Positions 36,013 to 44,890 of a stretch of 64,000 nt of DNA are shown here, piece after piece (positions within the stretch are counted from its first letter, which is position 1; each line of letters opens with the position of its first letter). Below the pieces are notes generated by a model, which was not told the origin of the DNA, did no database searches, and saw only the letters and a list, made by a program, of their open reading frames with translations. This DNA is from Sulfobacillus sp. (GTDB lineage: Bacteria > Bacillota > Sulfobacillia > Sulfobacillales > Sulfobacillaceae). The stretch is from the NCBI GenBank assembly GCA_027309085.1, contig DAIDDL010000022.1:7597-71596 (forward strand), given 5' to 3'. A program made the translations under genes and the position numbers.

Positions 36013-36927
36013 TCAAGCCTCCTTCAGCCGGGGGTTGAACATTTCGTCGACCGCATCCAGAAACAGCACGACGCCCAAGGTCAGGATCAGCAGCGCCAGC
36101 AGGGGGGAGAGAAGATACGGCAGCGCCTGCGTGCTCGACATCGCCCCCGCCGAAAACACCGCCAAGTTCAGCATGACGCCCCAGTTGTTCACCTGGAACG
36201 GCACCACCCCTAAAAAGAACAGCCCAACTTCCGCATAAATGCTGCCCGTCACCGCCAGCAGCAGGTTCATAGCAATATAGGACCCGACATTCGGCAGGAT
36301 CTCTTTGAACAGAATGTGGAAAGGGGACAGCCCCAGCGTCCGCGCCGCCTCAATGAATCCCCGCTCCCGCAAGGAAAGGGTCTGGGACCGCACCGCCCGC
36401 GCCAGCCCTCCCCACCCGGTAATCCCCAGCACAAATCCCATGGCCATCGGCTGGCCAAAGTTCCAGATGGTGGAGAGCACCACCAGCAGGGGAAACCCCG
36501 GAATCGTCAGGATAAAGTCCGTGACCCGCATAATCACTGAGTCGGGCCACCCCAGGTAATAGCCGGAAATCAGGCCCAGGGCCGTCCCGAACACGACCGT
36601 GAACACCGCCGCCATCGCGGCGGCGAACAGGACATAACGGGCTCCCGTGACAATCAGAGCCAAATTGCTGGTGCCTTCAAAGTCCGTCCCCAAAGGGTAG
36701 TGCCAGCTGATCGGGGCATAGATGGCATTGGGATTGATCGGCAGCTGCCGGGGATACAGGTACGGTCCGAAAATCGCCATCAAGGTGAACAGCACGATAA
36801 TCGCCAGGCCCAAAAGTCGGCCGGGTTTCTTGGCGATAACACGCCAGGCGTTCTTGAGAAACGACGGGTGTCCCGCCGGCCCCGGAGAATTCTTCGAGGG
36901 GGCTTCAGTGGTCGCTGCTAAAGACAT
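36013..36927 (-). CDS. dppC: ABC transporter permease (DppC/OppC)
   Basis: 304 residues with a cytoplasmic N-terminus, an OppC_N segment at about 25-60 and five further helices. The EAA loop appears as EAARTLGLSPFHILFKEILPN near residue 205. It forms the pore with the DppB-type permease. Seven bases separate it from the preceding gene. Confidence 0.92.
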   Translation of the reverse strand: MSLAATTEAPSKNSPGPAGHPSFLKNAWRVIAKKPGRLLGLAIIVLFTLMAIFGPYLYPRQLPINPNAIYAPISWHYPLGTDFEGTSNLALIVTGARYVLFAAAMAAVFTVVFGTALGLISGYYLGWPDSVIMRVTDFILTIPGFPLLVVLSTIWNFGQPMAMGFVLGITGWGGLARAVRSQTLSLRERGFIEAARTLGLSPFHILFKEILPNVGSYIAMNLLLAVTGSIYAEVGLFFLGVVPFQVNNWGVMLNLAVFSAGAMSSTQALPYLLSPLLALLILTLGVVLFLDAVDEMFNPRLKEA

Positions 36928-36933
36928 CAGTAC

Positions 36934-37926
36934 TCACCTCCGGATCCTGGGATCGACGACGGAATAGAGAAAGTCGGCAAAGATATTGGCCACAATGACG
37001 GCGACCGTAATCAACAGGAAAGCCCCGCTCATCAGAGGGTAATCGCGCGCGTCAATCGCATGCAGCAGCAAATTTCCCAATCCCGGATAATCAAAAATAT
37101 CCTCAATAAACAGCGAGCCTCCGAACATGAATCCGATGGACAGAGCAAAAATGGTGAACAGCGGCAAAATTGCGTTGTGCGCAATATAGCGCACACGGGT
37201 TTTGGCCTTGATCCCGCGCACCTCTGAAGCCAGAATGAAGTCATCTCCCAGCACCGTAATCACGCTCGACTTCATGGTGAGCAGCCAGCCTCCATAGCTG
37301 GACAGCGCATAGGTGGCCACCGGTAAGATAGCATGGCGGACCAGAGACGAGATGAACGGGCCATTGAAGCCAGGGGTCAGCGCCGCATTGTAAGGCGCGC
37401 CAAAAGGCAGGATCGCCCACAGCGTGGTAAACACGTAGGCGAGGAACAATCCCATGACGAACTGGGGAATCCCATGCATAATGGACCCCGAAAGGGTGAT
37501 GGCATTCCCGGTCGGGGACGAGCGCTTGACCGCCGCAATCACCCCGGCCAGCACGCCGACAATAAAGCTGGCAATAAGCCCCGTCGTCACCAGAATAATG
37601 GTCCACGGCGCCGCATCCAGGATAATGTGGAGAACGGGCACCCCTTCATAGGAAATCGACGTGCCCAAATTGAGGTGCAATATTTGCACGAGGTAGTGCA
37701 GGTACTGCTGCCATAACGGCTGGTGGGGAATAAATCCGTACATCACGCGCACCTCGTCCATCGCCTGTACCGGGGTCATGCCGCGCATAATCAGTTCGTT
37801 GTATTTTGCTGACACCGGATTGCCGGGCATCATGCGGACGAGAAAGAAGGTAAACGACGCCATGACTAGCACCATGATGATTCCCGCGAAAATCCTTTTG
37901 GCCAGCCGGACCAGGATGTTCTTCAC
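36934..37926 (-). CDS. dppB: ABC transporter permease (DppB/OppB)
   Basis: 330 residues with the typical DppB start (VRMMPGNPVSAKY after helix 1), six helices, and a conserved loop region EVRGIKAKTRVRYIAHNAILP. Pairs with DppC. A strong stem-loop separates it from the binding-protein gene upstream and may lower its expression relative to that protein. Confidence 0.92.
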   Translation of the reverse strand: MKNILVRLAKRIFAGIIMVLVMASFTFFLVRMMPGNPVSAKYNELIMRGMTPVQAMDEVRVMYGFIPHQPLWQQYLHYLVQILHLNLGTSISYEGVPVLHIILDAAPWTIILVTTGLIASFIVGVLAGVIAAVKRSSPTGNAITLSGSIMHGIPQFVMGLFLAYVFTTLWAILPFGAPYNAALTPGFNGPFISSLVRHAILPVATYALSSYGGWLLTMKSSVITVLGDDFILASEVRGIKAKTRVRYIAHNAILPLFTIFALSIGFMFGGSLFIEDIFDYPGLGNLLLHAIDARDYPLMSGAFLLITVAVIVANIFADFLYSVVDPRIRR

Positions 37927-37957
37927 ACTGTTCCCTCCCGCTTAAGCAATCAAAAGC

Positions 37958-37990
37958 GGGACGGGCGCCCAAGGCTGCGGCGGCCGTCCC
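37958..37990 (-). terminator. Attenuating stem-loop between binding-protein and permease genes
   Basis: GGGACGG pairs with CCGTCCC, followed on the minus strand by GCTTTTG, a weak T run. Partial termination here would give more binding protein than permease, a common arrangement. Confidence 0.5.
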
Positions 37991-37998
37991 GGCAGATA

Positions 37999-39804
37999 TT
38001 ATTTCGGCTGCACGTACCCGCTCATAATCCATACGCCCGGAGGGTTGTCCAGCATGCCGTTGCTGTGAACCGGGAAGTCGGTGAACCGGTCCGTGTTGAT
38101 GAACTGCACGTTGATGTAGTTCCACAGCGTGATCATGGGGAGGCTGGCGTTGGTCGCCAGCGCCAGCTTCTGCACAATGGGACGCTGCTGGGCGGCTGTC
38201 AGGCTGTTGAGGTCATAGGTGAGACGGCCGGGGTCAATCATCTGTCCGTTGGGCATGGGAATCTGGCGGGGGGAGTCCACCCAGTTGCCTTCCGTGGTGT
38301 TGCTGTACGGATAGTAGACAGACTGGCCGCCCACGACGTTATACCCGTCGTTGGGGCCGTAAATCCGCTGGAAGGTGGGATAGGCTTCCGGTCCCAAAGC
38401 ATTAAGCCAGAAGGCCAGGGCGTATTTGTCCAAAGCAATGTCCTTCAGATACTGGGAGTAGCTGCTGACGATGTCGGGAGAGGTGGGGATGCCGAACTGG
38501 GTCATTTCCGTGGACATGACTTTCGCCGCTTCAATCCAGTCGCTGAATCCGTTCACCGTGTAAATCGTCGCGGTCCATGGCTTGCCGTTGGGCATCATCC
38601 ACCGGCCGCCGACTTTCTTGAACCCGGCTTTTTCCAGTTCGTGCGCGGCCTCGCTCAAGTTGTAGCTGTAAGGGTTCATTTCTTTGATTTGGGCCGGTGT
38701 CAGCCACTCTTTGGTGGCCGAGTCGACCATGCCGTCCGAGTACTGCGATACGGTGCCCACGACGGGCTCGGCTACTTTCTGCACGGCCGCCCGGTCAATC
38801 ACATGCGCCAGCGCGTGCCGCACGGCCGGCATGCCGTAGGGGTAAATGCCCTGGTTGAACGCCAGAGCCGCTCCCACATAAGACGGGGAGACCACTTTCT
38901 GGTTGCCCTTGACTTGCAGAATGCGGTCGAGAATGTTGGTAGGCATCGCGGTGAATGGCGCCATGTCGAGCTGGCCGGCAATCATGTAGTTCCAAATCTG
39001 CTGGTTGCCCGTGTAGTTGCGGAAAACCACCTGGTTAACCTTGATTTTGCTGGCGGCATAGAAGTCAGGGTTCTTGACCAGAAGCGCCTCGCCGGGATTG
39101 AGGTTCTTGATCAGGAAAGGTCCCGCGGAGATGTCCGTTTTCGGGGAGTAATCGACAACGGTCTTGCCGATATTGGTGAGTTCCGTCTCTGCTTTAGTGG
39201 CCAGAGCCTTCTGGGCCGCGTTGCTGCCGGTGTACAGCGACTCGTCGATAATCTGCCAGATATTGCTGCCCATAACCGGGTCGTATTCAAACGCGGGGAT
39301 AATCGGCTGCTGCATCAGGGCGTTGAAAAACAAATTGTAGTTCTGTCCCGGCACCTGGCTGAACTGCACCTCCGTGGGAGAAATCACCTTCACGCTGCCC
39401 AGATAAAAGGCTTGGGAATTCCCCTGCGTAAATCCGGCTGCCATCGACGCTTTGACATCACTGGCCGTCACCGGCTGGCCATTGGACCATTTGGCATTGG
39501 GCTGGAGCCATACCGTGACCGTGCGCCCGCCGTTGGAAATCTGCCACTTCTGGGCCAGCCCCGGATAAAAGTCATTGGGATTGGTGGCTGAGTTGGTAAA
39601 CCAGCCCAACTGCATGACGTCGAAGCTGATAAAACTGTTGCCGTTAGTATTGAACGGGTTCATGGGAGCCCCGTCGGTGATGCCGTGAGCCTCATCAATG
39701 GTGGTGAATGTCTTGGAGGTGGCGCTGTGGGCCTGGGACGCTCCGCAGCCTGCCGCTAAAACTCCAAGGCTGGCGACTAAGGCCAGAGGGATAGCTTTCT
39801 TCAT
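37999..39804 (-). CDS. Oligopeptide/oligosaccharide-type substrate-binding lipoprotein (SBP_bac_5)
   Basis: 601 residues. The signal peptide ends in a lipobox (LGVLAAGCG), so Cys20 should be lipid-modified and the protein tethered outside the membrane. The body is the cluster C binding-protein fold, with NPFNTNGNSFISFDVMQLGW and a long C-terminal lobe. First gene of the operon; the downstream hydrolases suggest muropeptides as ligand rather than plain peptides (inference). The ribosome site AAGGAG lies eight bases before ATG. Confidence 0.9.
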   Translation of the reverse strand: MKKAIPLALVASLGVLAAGCGASQAHSATSKTFTTIDEAHGITDGAPMNPFNTNGNSFISFDVMQLGWFTNSATNPNDFYPGLAQKWQISNGGRTVTVWLQPNAKWSNGQPVTASDVKASMAAGFTQGNSQAFYLGSVKVISPTEVQFSQVPGQNYNLFFNALMQQPIIPAFEYDPVMGSNIWQIIDESLYTGSNAAQKALATKAETELTNIGKTVVDYSPKTDISAGPFLIKNLNPGEALLVKNPDFYAASKIKVNQVVFRNYTGNQQIWNYMIAGQLDMAPFTAMPTNILDRILQVKGNQKVVSPSYVGAALAFNQGIYPYGMPAVRHALAHVIDRAAVQKVAEPVVGTVSQYSDGMVDSATKEWLTPAQIKEMNPYSYNLSEAAHELEKAGFKKVGGRWMMPNGKPWTATIYTVNGFSDWIEAAKVMSTEMTQFGIPTSPDIVSSYSQYLKDIALDKYALAFWLNALGPEAYPTFQRIYGPNDGYNVVGGQSVYYPYSNTTEGNWVDSPRQIPMPNGQMIDPGRLTYDLNSLTAAQQRPIVQKLALATNASLPMITLWNYINVQFINTDRFTDFPVHSNGMLDNPPGVWIMSGYVQPK

Positions 39805-39875
39805 GGTGTCGCTCCTTATAGGGTTGTCTCAATATCTTTTGGTCAATAGCGCAATTTTCCGACATAAATAAGGCG

Positions 39876-39888
39876 TTTTACCGTAAAA
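39876..39888. promoter_or_regulatory. Candidate operator palindrome in the divergent promoter region
   Basis: TTTTACCGTAAAA is a perfect 6+1+6 palindrome upstream of the binding-protein gene, in an AT-rich 230-bp region shared with the RpiR-type regulator. Possible site for that regulator. Confidence 0.45.
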
Positions 39889-39912
39889 TTTCAGGGAATT
39901 TGCAAAAAGCTG

Positions 39913-39947
39913 TATTGAAATCTGGGGCTTATGTTATCATATTTCAA
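39913..39947 (+). promoter_or_regulatory. Promoter and inverted repeat for the RpiR-type regulator
   Basis: An extended -10 box TGTTATCAT lies at 39932-39940, with TATTGA/TTGAAA upstream as -35. It is flanked by the inverted repeat TTGAAAT (39915-39921) and ATTTCAA (39941-39947), a possible autoregulatory operator. Confidence 0.45.
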
Positions 39948-40034
39948 AAGTAGAACCAATACACTGAAAAAATAATTCATCTGGTGTCACAAATCTTTTC
40001 CTACCTGTTGTTTCAAGAAAGAGAGGAAACACCC

Positions 40035-40919
40035 ATGGCCATCTCTGGGGTACTCGACCGTCTCAGCAGCACCTTGCCAAGCCTGGCCAACTCTGAGGCC
40101 CGCATCGCGCGGTGGATTTTGGAGAACCCTCACCAGCTGGTGGATTTAACCGTGAAAGATCTGGCCCTGCTCACCGGCAGCAGCCAGGCTGCGGTCATCC
40201 GCCTGTGCAAGTCTATGCAGGTGCAGGGGTATCAGGGGCTGAAAGTCGCCATTGTCGCTGACATTGCCCGCGAAGACCAACCGGCAGGCAACCGCTTCGT
40301 GGAAATTGACCCGGCCGCCTCCCTGTCGCGGTCCATTCAATCCCTCAGGCGCAATGCGGTCATGGCGATCAACCGCACCCTGAATGATGTGCGTGAGCAT
40401 GATATTGAAGAACTGGTCAGCCGGATCCAGCAGGCCCGCTGGATTGTTCCTTACGGCATTGGCGCATCGGCCGTGGTGGTCAAGGATTTTCAGCAAAAGC
40501 TGTGGCGGTTGGGGCTGCCCATTTTTTTCTCCGAAGACTTTCATGTGATGGCGACCATTGTCGGCCAGTTGTCGGCACACGACGTGTTCTTCGCCGTCTC
40601 CTATTCCGGAGAGACGGCGGAAGTTCTAGAGCTGGCGCAAATGGCGCGCTCCAAAGGCGCCAGTGTAGCGGCCCTGACCCGCTTCGACCGCAAAAACCCG
40701 CTGGCGCGTCTGGCCGACCTGCCCTTTTACGTTTATGCCTATGAGCCGTCACCGCGCATCGGCGCGGGATCATCTCTCATTGCATCCCTGGTGGCTCTGA
40801 ACGTGCTGCTCCTGGCCCTGGCCAATGCGTTTGCCGATGACGCCCAGGCCAAGCTGTCCGACAGCCTTCAGGCTGTCCTGACCCACCGCCGGCCGTCCCT
40901 GCCGACTGGAGAAAACTAG
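40035..40919 (+). CDS. MurR/RpiR-family transcriptional regulator
   Basis: 294 residues. N-terminal HTH_6 domain (SEARIARWILENP, then LTGSSQAAVIRLCKSMQVQGYQGLK) and a C-terminal SIS sugar-phosphate-binding domain (VSYSGETAEVLELAQMARSKG at about 190-210). The family controls MurNAc and amino sugar genes and binds phosphorylated sugars. It is divergent from the recycling operon and is its most likely regulator. ATG 40035 follows GAGAGGAA; an earlier in-frame start at 39984 has no such site. Confidence 0.88.
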   Translation: MAISGVLDRLSSTLPSLANSEARIARWILENPHQLVDLTVKDLALLTGSSQAAVIRLCKSMQVQGYQGLKVAIVADIAREDQPAGNRFVEIDPAASLSRSIQSLRRNAVMAINRTLNDVREHDIEELVSRIQQARWIVPYGIGASAVVVKDFQQKLWRLGLPIFFSEDFHVMATIVGQLSAHDVFFAVSYSGETAEVLELAQMARSKGASVAALTRFDRKNPLARLADLPFYVYAYEPSPRIGAGSSLIASLVALNVLLLALANAFADDAQAKLSDSLQAVLTHRRPSLPTGEN

Positions 40920-40921
40920 CT

Positions 40922-40950
40922 TTGCCAAACGCGCCAAATGCGCATATTAT
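40922..40950 (+). promoter_or_regulatory. Promoter of the 29-residue membrane peptide
   Basis: TTGCCA (40922-40927), 17-bp spacer, TATTAT (40945-40950), starting right after the regulator stop. Confidence 0.65.
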
Positions 40951-40980
40951 GAGAACCAACTTGTTTGGGAGGTTGTCCAT

Positions 40981-41070
40981 ATGCTCTGGATTCTCGGAGG
41001 GATTGCCATGGTCATTGCCTTGCTGATTGGCATCCGCTTTATGAAGGACCATCAAGAAGAAGAGCAGTAA
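40981..41070 (+). CDS. 29-residue single-pass membrane peptide
   Basis: A very short gene with its own promoter and ribosome site (GGGAGG, nine bases before ATG). The product opens MLWILGGIAMVIALLIGIRF, one hydrophobic helix, and ends in a charged tail (MKDHQEEEQ). No family recognised. Its position just after the regulator and its separate promoter suggest a real small protein, perhaps acting on a membrane partner. Confidence 0.65.
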   Translation: MLWILGGIAMVIALLIGIRFMKDHQEEEQ

Positions 41071-41075
41071 CGTCA

Positions 41076-41110
41076 AGATTGTGGCAGGGCCCTATTCAGG
41101 AGCCCCGCCA
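41076..41110. other. Stem-loop after the membrane peptide gene
   Basis: GTGGCAGGG and CCCCGCCAC can pair with one mismatch. No T run follows, so it is only a possible terminator. From here to 41240 no gene is seen. Confidence 0.3.
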
Positions 41111-41240
41111 CATCCCCAATGCTGTCAGGTTAAAATAATGGGCTCGAAATGGTTCATAAATCCATTGTAAAATTTGCCACGTTTTTCCCCTATTCCTCTG
41201 GATTACTTCATGTCCTTCTGGTATGGTTCTAGGGGGGCGG

Positions 41241-41950
41241 ATGCTGGTGAAGGACAAGACACGCAATTTATGGGCCATCGTAACTCGCCTGCTGCAGCAG
41301 GCGAGTTACCGTGATCAAGTCAAACAGCGTCCGCCGGACTTCACTCGGGACCGCAAAGTCGGGTTCCTCTTATATGGTGCGTCGCACCACGCAAATCGAA
41401 TTGGATGAGTTTCGCGAAAGATTTATGCCTGAGGAGGCGGCCCACAATCGTTTGCCGAAGCGCGACAAAAACTCAAGCCTGAAGCTTTTACGCTCCTCAA
41501 TGATTCCTTTATTGCCCAATTCTATGCCGATGATGACATCCAGACCTTTCACGGGTTTCGGGTGTTGGCCATTGACGGCAGCACCATGGAAATCCCGGAT
41601 GCTCCCGAACTACGCCGGGCTTATGGCGTGGCGAAAGGATCCGGCGAGTTTACCACAGCGCGGGCCCGCGCCTCCCACATCATCGATGTGGAAAACCATT
41701 TAGTGATTCACGCGGTCTTGGGACGCTATGATACGGGTGAACGGGCATTGGCGGCGAAGAATCTCGCGGCGCTCCTCCGCTTGCTCCCGCATCCCGAGCT
41801 CAACCTCGTTTTGTTTGACCGCGGGTATCCTTCGTTGGCATTTCTCCGGGATTTGGCCGTGCAGCGGCTCTACTATGTCATGCGGGTCTCTTCCACGTTT
41901 TATCGCGAAGTGTTGAACACCACTACTGACGACGAGACGGTGACGATCTT
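41241..41950 (+). pseudogene. IS4-family transposase remnant with two frameshifts, 3' end lost
   Basis: Reading across frames recovers an IS4-type DDE transposase: DKTRNLWAIVTRLLQQ and FTRDRKVGFLLY, then a frameshift near 41370 into MVRRTTQIELDEFRERF, and another near 41440 into FAEARQKLKPEAF, then RVLAIDGSTMEIPD (first Asp) and NLVLFDRGYPSLAFL (second Asp). The part with the catalytic Glu is missing because the sequence switches to an IS607-type resolvase near 41950. Not functional. Confidence 0.8.
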
Positions 41951-42350
41951 GGTGGGCAATAATCACGGTGCCCACCGTCCCCGCTTCAATGGCGTCCATT
42001 AAGGCCAAGAATTTCTTGCGGTGAAAATTCATCCCCCCGCCGATTTCTTCCACGTACTCGACGGGGGCGAGTCCCCAGCCCAGACAAAATTCTTCCAGTA
42101 CCCGCCGCTGATTTTTGAGGTCAGGGCGCTGGCTTTGGCTACTCACCCGGCAATAGACGACCGTTTGCCGGGGTCCGTGGTGCGCCATTTCTTGCCGAAA
42201 CTCCCGAATCTGCTCTTCGGTATAGTACCTCCGGTCCGTCACGGTACGCCCCGCCGCTTTCCAACGTCCTTCTCGGTCTCACCGCTGGACTGTCTTGACT
42301 TTGACGCCCAGCAACCGGGCGACTTCGGTAATGGTGTATGTCTTACCCAT
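41951..42350 (-). pseudogene. IS607-type TnpA (serine recombinase) remnant with internal stop
   Basis: From ATG 42350 the product starts with a MerR-like HTH (YTITEVARLLGVKVKTVQR), then an in-frame TGA at 42279-42281 where family members have Trp, then DREGRWKAAGRTV and the resolvase core TVVYCRVSSQSQRPDLKNQ with the nucleophile Ser. The protein is cut after VIIAHQDR, at the junction with the IS4 remnant, and lacks the rest of the catalytic domain. No tnpB follows. Confidence 0.8.
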
Positions 42351-42560
42351 ACCACCATTATGCATCATGGAGCAAGCTATATAGTAACTCCGCCTCCCGA
42401 TTTGCTCATACCGCGTTGAACACAGTATACCTTGACGGTGGCACGGTGGCAAAGCAGTTCCGGCTGCGACTCAGCCCGCGTCTTTGCTTCCTTCTTCTGC
42501 GGATCGGTAGGCACCTTGCAGCGACCGCAAGGTGCTGTCCCAATGGCCCCACCACCCTAA
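42351..42560. other. Non-coding gap with one stem-loop
   Basis: Probably includes the outer end of the IS607 remnant. At 42511-42535 GCACCTTGC and GCAAGGTGC form a perfect 9-bp stem with a 7-base loop, 26 bases after the MFS stop on the minus strand; it could end that transcript though no T run follows. Confidence 0.4.
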
Positions 42561-43787
42561 CTAAGAATGCCGCGACTTATTGGCCGCGCTCACAGGTGAC
42601 GGCACTCCCATCATCAGAAAACCCCCGGTTAACGCCGCCGCCGCCATCGCCACAAATCCCCAAGCCGGATAGCCGAGTGTCCAGAGTCCGCCAAGCAGCA
42701 AAGTGCCTGCAAACTGGCTGAGTCCGCGCAATCCTGCGATTTGCCCAAGCGCCTTGCCGCGAAGCGGGTCTGGAGCAATTTGGGCTGTCATTGCCTTCTG
42801 CCCGGTTTCAATGAGTCCCGTAGAAAATCCAGACAGAACAAAGAGCACGACCCACACCCATGGACCTACCTGGGGGAGTAAGGCAAATCCCGCCAGGGCG
42901 GCCGCCCACAACAAGTATCCGCTCACCGCCGTCCCTTTCATTTGGCCGCGGTCCGACAAAATCCCGGCCGGGAAAGATGATCCAGCATAAAAGATGTTAT
43001 GAACCGCATACAGTCCAAATCCCAGGGCGGCTGTCTTTAGGGACAAGATATGGACGTGTGTCTGCAGTACCCGCAGAATGAAAAACGTCGGCGGCGCAGC
43101 ACCGATGCTGAAAATCACCGCGGCGCGCCGAAATCGACGGAAGGCGCGGGGCCAAACCGCCCTAGTCTCATTGGCTGCCGGGGCAGGCAGCGCCTGGGAC
43201 TGGGTCCGGTCACGGAAAAAGACGACAACGACCGCAATAGTTAGCACGGCCGGGATAGCGCTCAGCGCGATTAGGGTGCGGGCAGGCACCGTGCTTATCA
43301 GCACCGCGGCTGCGAGCGGCCCCGCTATCGCCCCCAGCGTGTCAAATGTTTCCCGGAACCCGTAGGCCTTCCCGCGGTTACGGTCTGTGACCTCCTCAGC
43401 GATCACCGTGTCGCGAATAGGTCCCCGCTCCCCCCGCCCGACCCAAGCGGCCGTCCGGATGAGCACAATCCAGGGCCAGTAAAAAACCAGGGCAATCAGG
43501 GCCTTGAGCCCCGTCAGCACGTACCCCGCAACAACCAGCCACTTCCGCTTGGGCGTCCATCTGGCGTGATTGCCTCCCCACAAAGCCGCCACGGACTGAC
43601 TGAGATTTGATACTCCCTCGATCACTCCCAAAGCAATCACGGGAGCGGCAATGGTCAGCAAAAAGGCCGGAAGGACCGCTGTAACCAGTTCGTGGCCCAT
43701 GTCCGAAAACAGCGAAGCCAGAGAAAATCCCCAGACGTTGCGGGTACGCCAACCTTCTTTGGATGAATCCTGGTTTTGCGGTGTCAA
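42561..43787 (-). CDS. MFS transporter (12 helices)
   Basis: 408 residues from a TTG start at 43787, preceded by GAGGAAC. Helix 1 region reads WGFSLASLFSDMGHELVTAVLPAFL; RDTVIAEEV and GKAYGFRETFDTLGAIAGPL in the first half are typical of a YbfB/RhtB-unlike MFS group seen in many Firmicutes and archaea; the substrate is unknown. A GTG/ATG further upstream (43889) would add a non-conserved tail. Single gene without clear partners. Confidence 0.8.
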   Translation of the reverse strand: MTPQNQDSSKEGWRTRNVWGFSLASLFSDMGHELVTAVLPAFLLTIAAPVIALGVIEGVSNLSQSVAALWGGNHARWTPKRKWLVVAGYVLTGLKALIALVFYWPWIVLIRTAAWVGRGERGPIRDTVIAEEVTDRNRGKAYGFRETFDTLGAIAGPLAAAVLISTVPARTLIALSAIPAVLTIAVVVVFFRDRTQSQALPAPAANETRAVWPRAFRRFRRAAVIFSIGAAPPTFFILRVLQTHVHILSLKTAALGFGLYAVHNIFYAGSSFPAGILSDRGQMKGTAVSGYLLWAAALAGFALLPQVGPWVWVVLFVLSGFSTGLIETGQKAMTAQIAPDPLRGKALGQIAGLRGLSQFAGTLLLGGLWTLGYPAWGFVAMAAAALTGGFLMMGVPSPVSAANKSRHS

Positions 43788-44587
43788 TTCTGTTCCTCCT
43801 CGGTTGATAGGCCTTGTCCGGGACAATCCCGCCCTCATCACGGCTCCCTGCCGCCGGGCTGCGGTGGGGTCTGGATCACTTCCTCCCACCCGCGCGCAAA
43901 AAAAAAAAAAAAAATACCCCCAGTATTCCGGTAGGTGTCATCAGCTTGCCGCGCAAGCGATTGAATGCCTGGATGGAGCCAACACCATGGCTCTGCATGT
44001 GCTTTCACACCATCATGCCATGGATGTGCGCATGCTGGCAAGAGGCATGGCGCCGCTTCCGAGCTGACCCACAGCACGGGCTATTGGAGCAGCGCAACTG
44101 GATCACGGCACGGCCCGGGTCTACTCACCTCTTTGACCGAACGGCCACCTCAATAAAGATGGCTCTTCCCCAGGCCACTGGGACCGCGCACTCTGCGCGG
44201 TCCGCGGCCCTGTGCCGGAACATTCCCTATTAATAATCGACGATTCGCTCAATTTTGTGGATCAGATCCTTGAGCTCTCTTATACTAAAAGAAAGGCAAT
44301 GGAGAACTGCCAGCAGGCGAAGTCTGAACATCGCTTTGCCGCAAACCGCCATAGAGGCTGATGACTCCTACCCCGTCATGTTTTTCCCGTATTCCCTGCG
44401 GGACGGACAACGCACCATGAGAGGTAGGCAGGACAAGACCTATGCCGCTGAATGTGATCGGTGACCGTTGGATTCTTTCTTCACTGCACCTTGCGAGCAT
44501 TGCCGGATGCGCTGGGACCGTCTTTCCCCGATTGACAGTGCACGGGAATATCGCGCCGGCTCCCCCGACGGCCGTGGATGCGGCCCC
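43788..44587. other. Long non-coding or degenerate region
   Basis: No supported gene in 800 bases. Notable items: a run of 17 A at 43898-43914, and a perfect 9-bp stem GGACCGCGC/GCGCGGTCC at 44181-44203. Between 43920 and 44066 one frame (LAAQAIECLDGANTMALHVLSHH) looks coding-like and may be a decayed gene fragment, but I cannot assign it. Confidence 0.4.
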
Positions 44588-44890
44588 ATGGCCGGCGAGC
44601 CCATGAAGAGGCGAGCAGTCGATTTCGCGAAAGACCGGATCCTGTGGATTATGCTGGCTCTTCCCCTGGGAGCCAATCTAACGATGGGGATACTGATTTC
44701 TCGGCACCTCCAGTCCCACCGCCCCGGTCATGATCTGCTGTGGCTGGCAGCGTTTCTCTTCTTTGGGATCGGCCCCCTGTTGGCCATTTTCTTCCGCAAG
44801 AAGCGCAAGCCCGGCAGCGAGCCGGAAGGACGGTCCTTGCGGGTCATCCGCCCCGATGGGTCTTCCAGACCTTGGCGCCGCCCCCGCTGA
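44588..44890 (+). CDS. Small membrane protein, two helices, unknown function
   Basis: About 100 residues with two hydrophobic segments (ILWIMLALPLGANLTMGILI and LLWLAAFLFFGIGPLLAIFF) and a basic, Arg-rich C-terminus. Start uncertain: ATG 44588 or ATG 44603, neither with a strong ribosome site. A perfect 14-bp stem begins directly after the TGA, which supports a transcribed gene ending here. Family not recognised. Confidence 0.5.
   Translation: MAGEPMKRRAVDFAKDRILWIMLALPLGANLTMGILISRHLQSHRPGHDLLWLAAFLFFGIGPLLAIFFRKKRKPGSEPEGRSLRVIRPDGSSRPWRRPR

Noticed and set aside
38065-39591. A 508-codon open frame on the plus strand
   Set aside because: It lies fully antisense to the binding-protein gene, which has a lipobox, clear family motifs and a ribosome site; the plus frame has no family-like features.
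43651-44233. Overlapping plus-strand frames across the poly-A run
   Set aside because: They are antisense to the MFS start or depend on a Lys run from the A tract, with no ribosome site; one part may be a gene relic but cannot be assigned.
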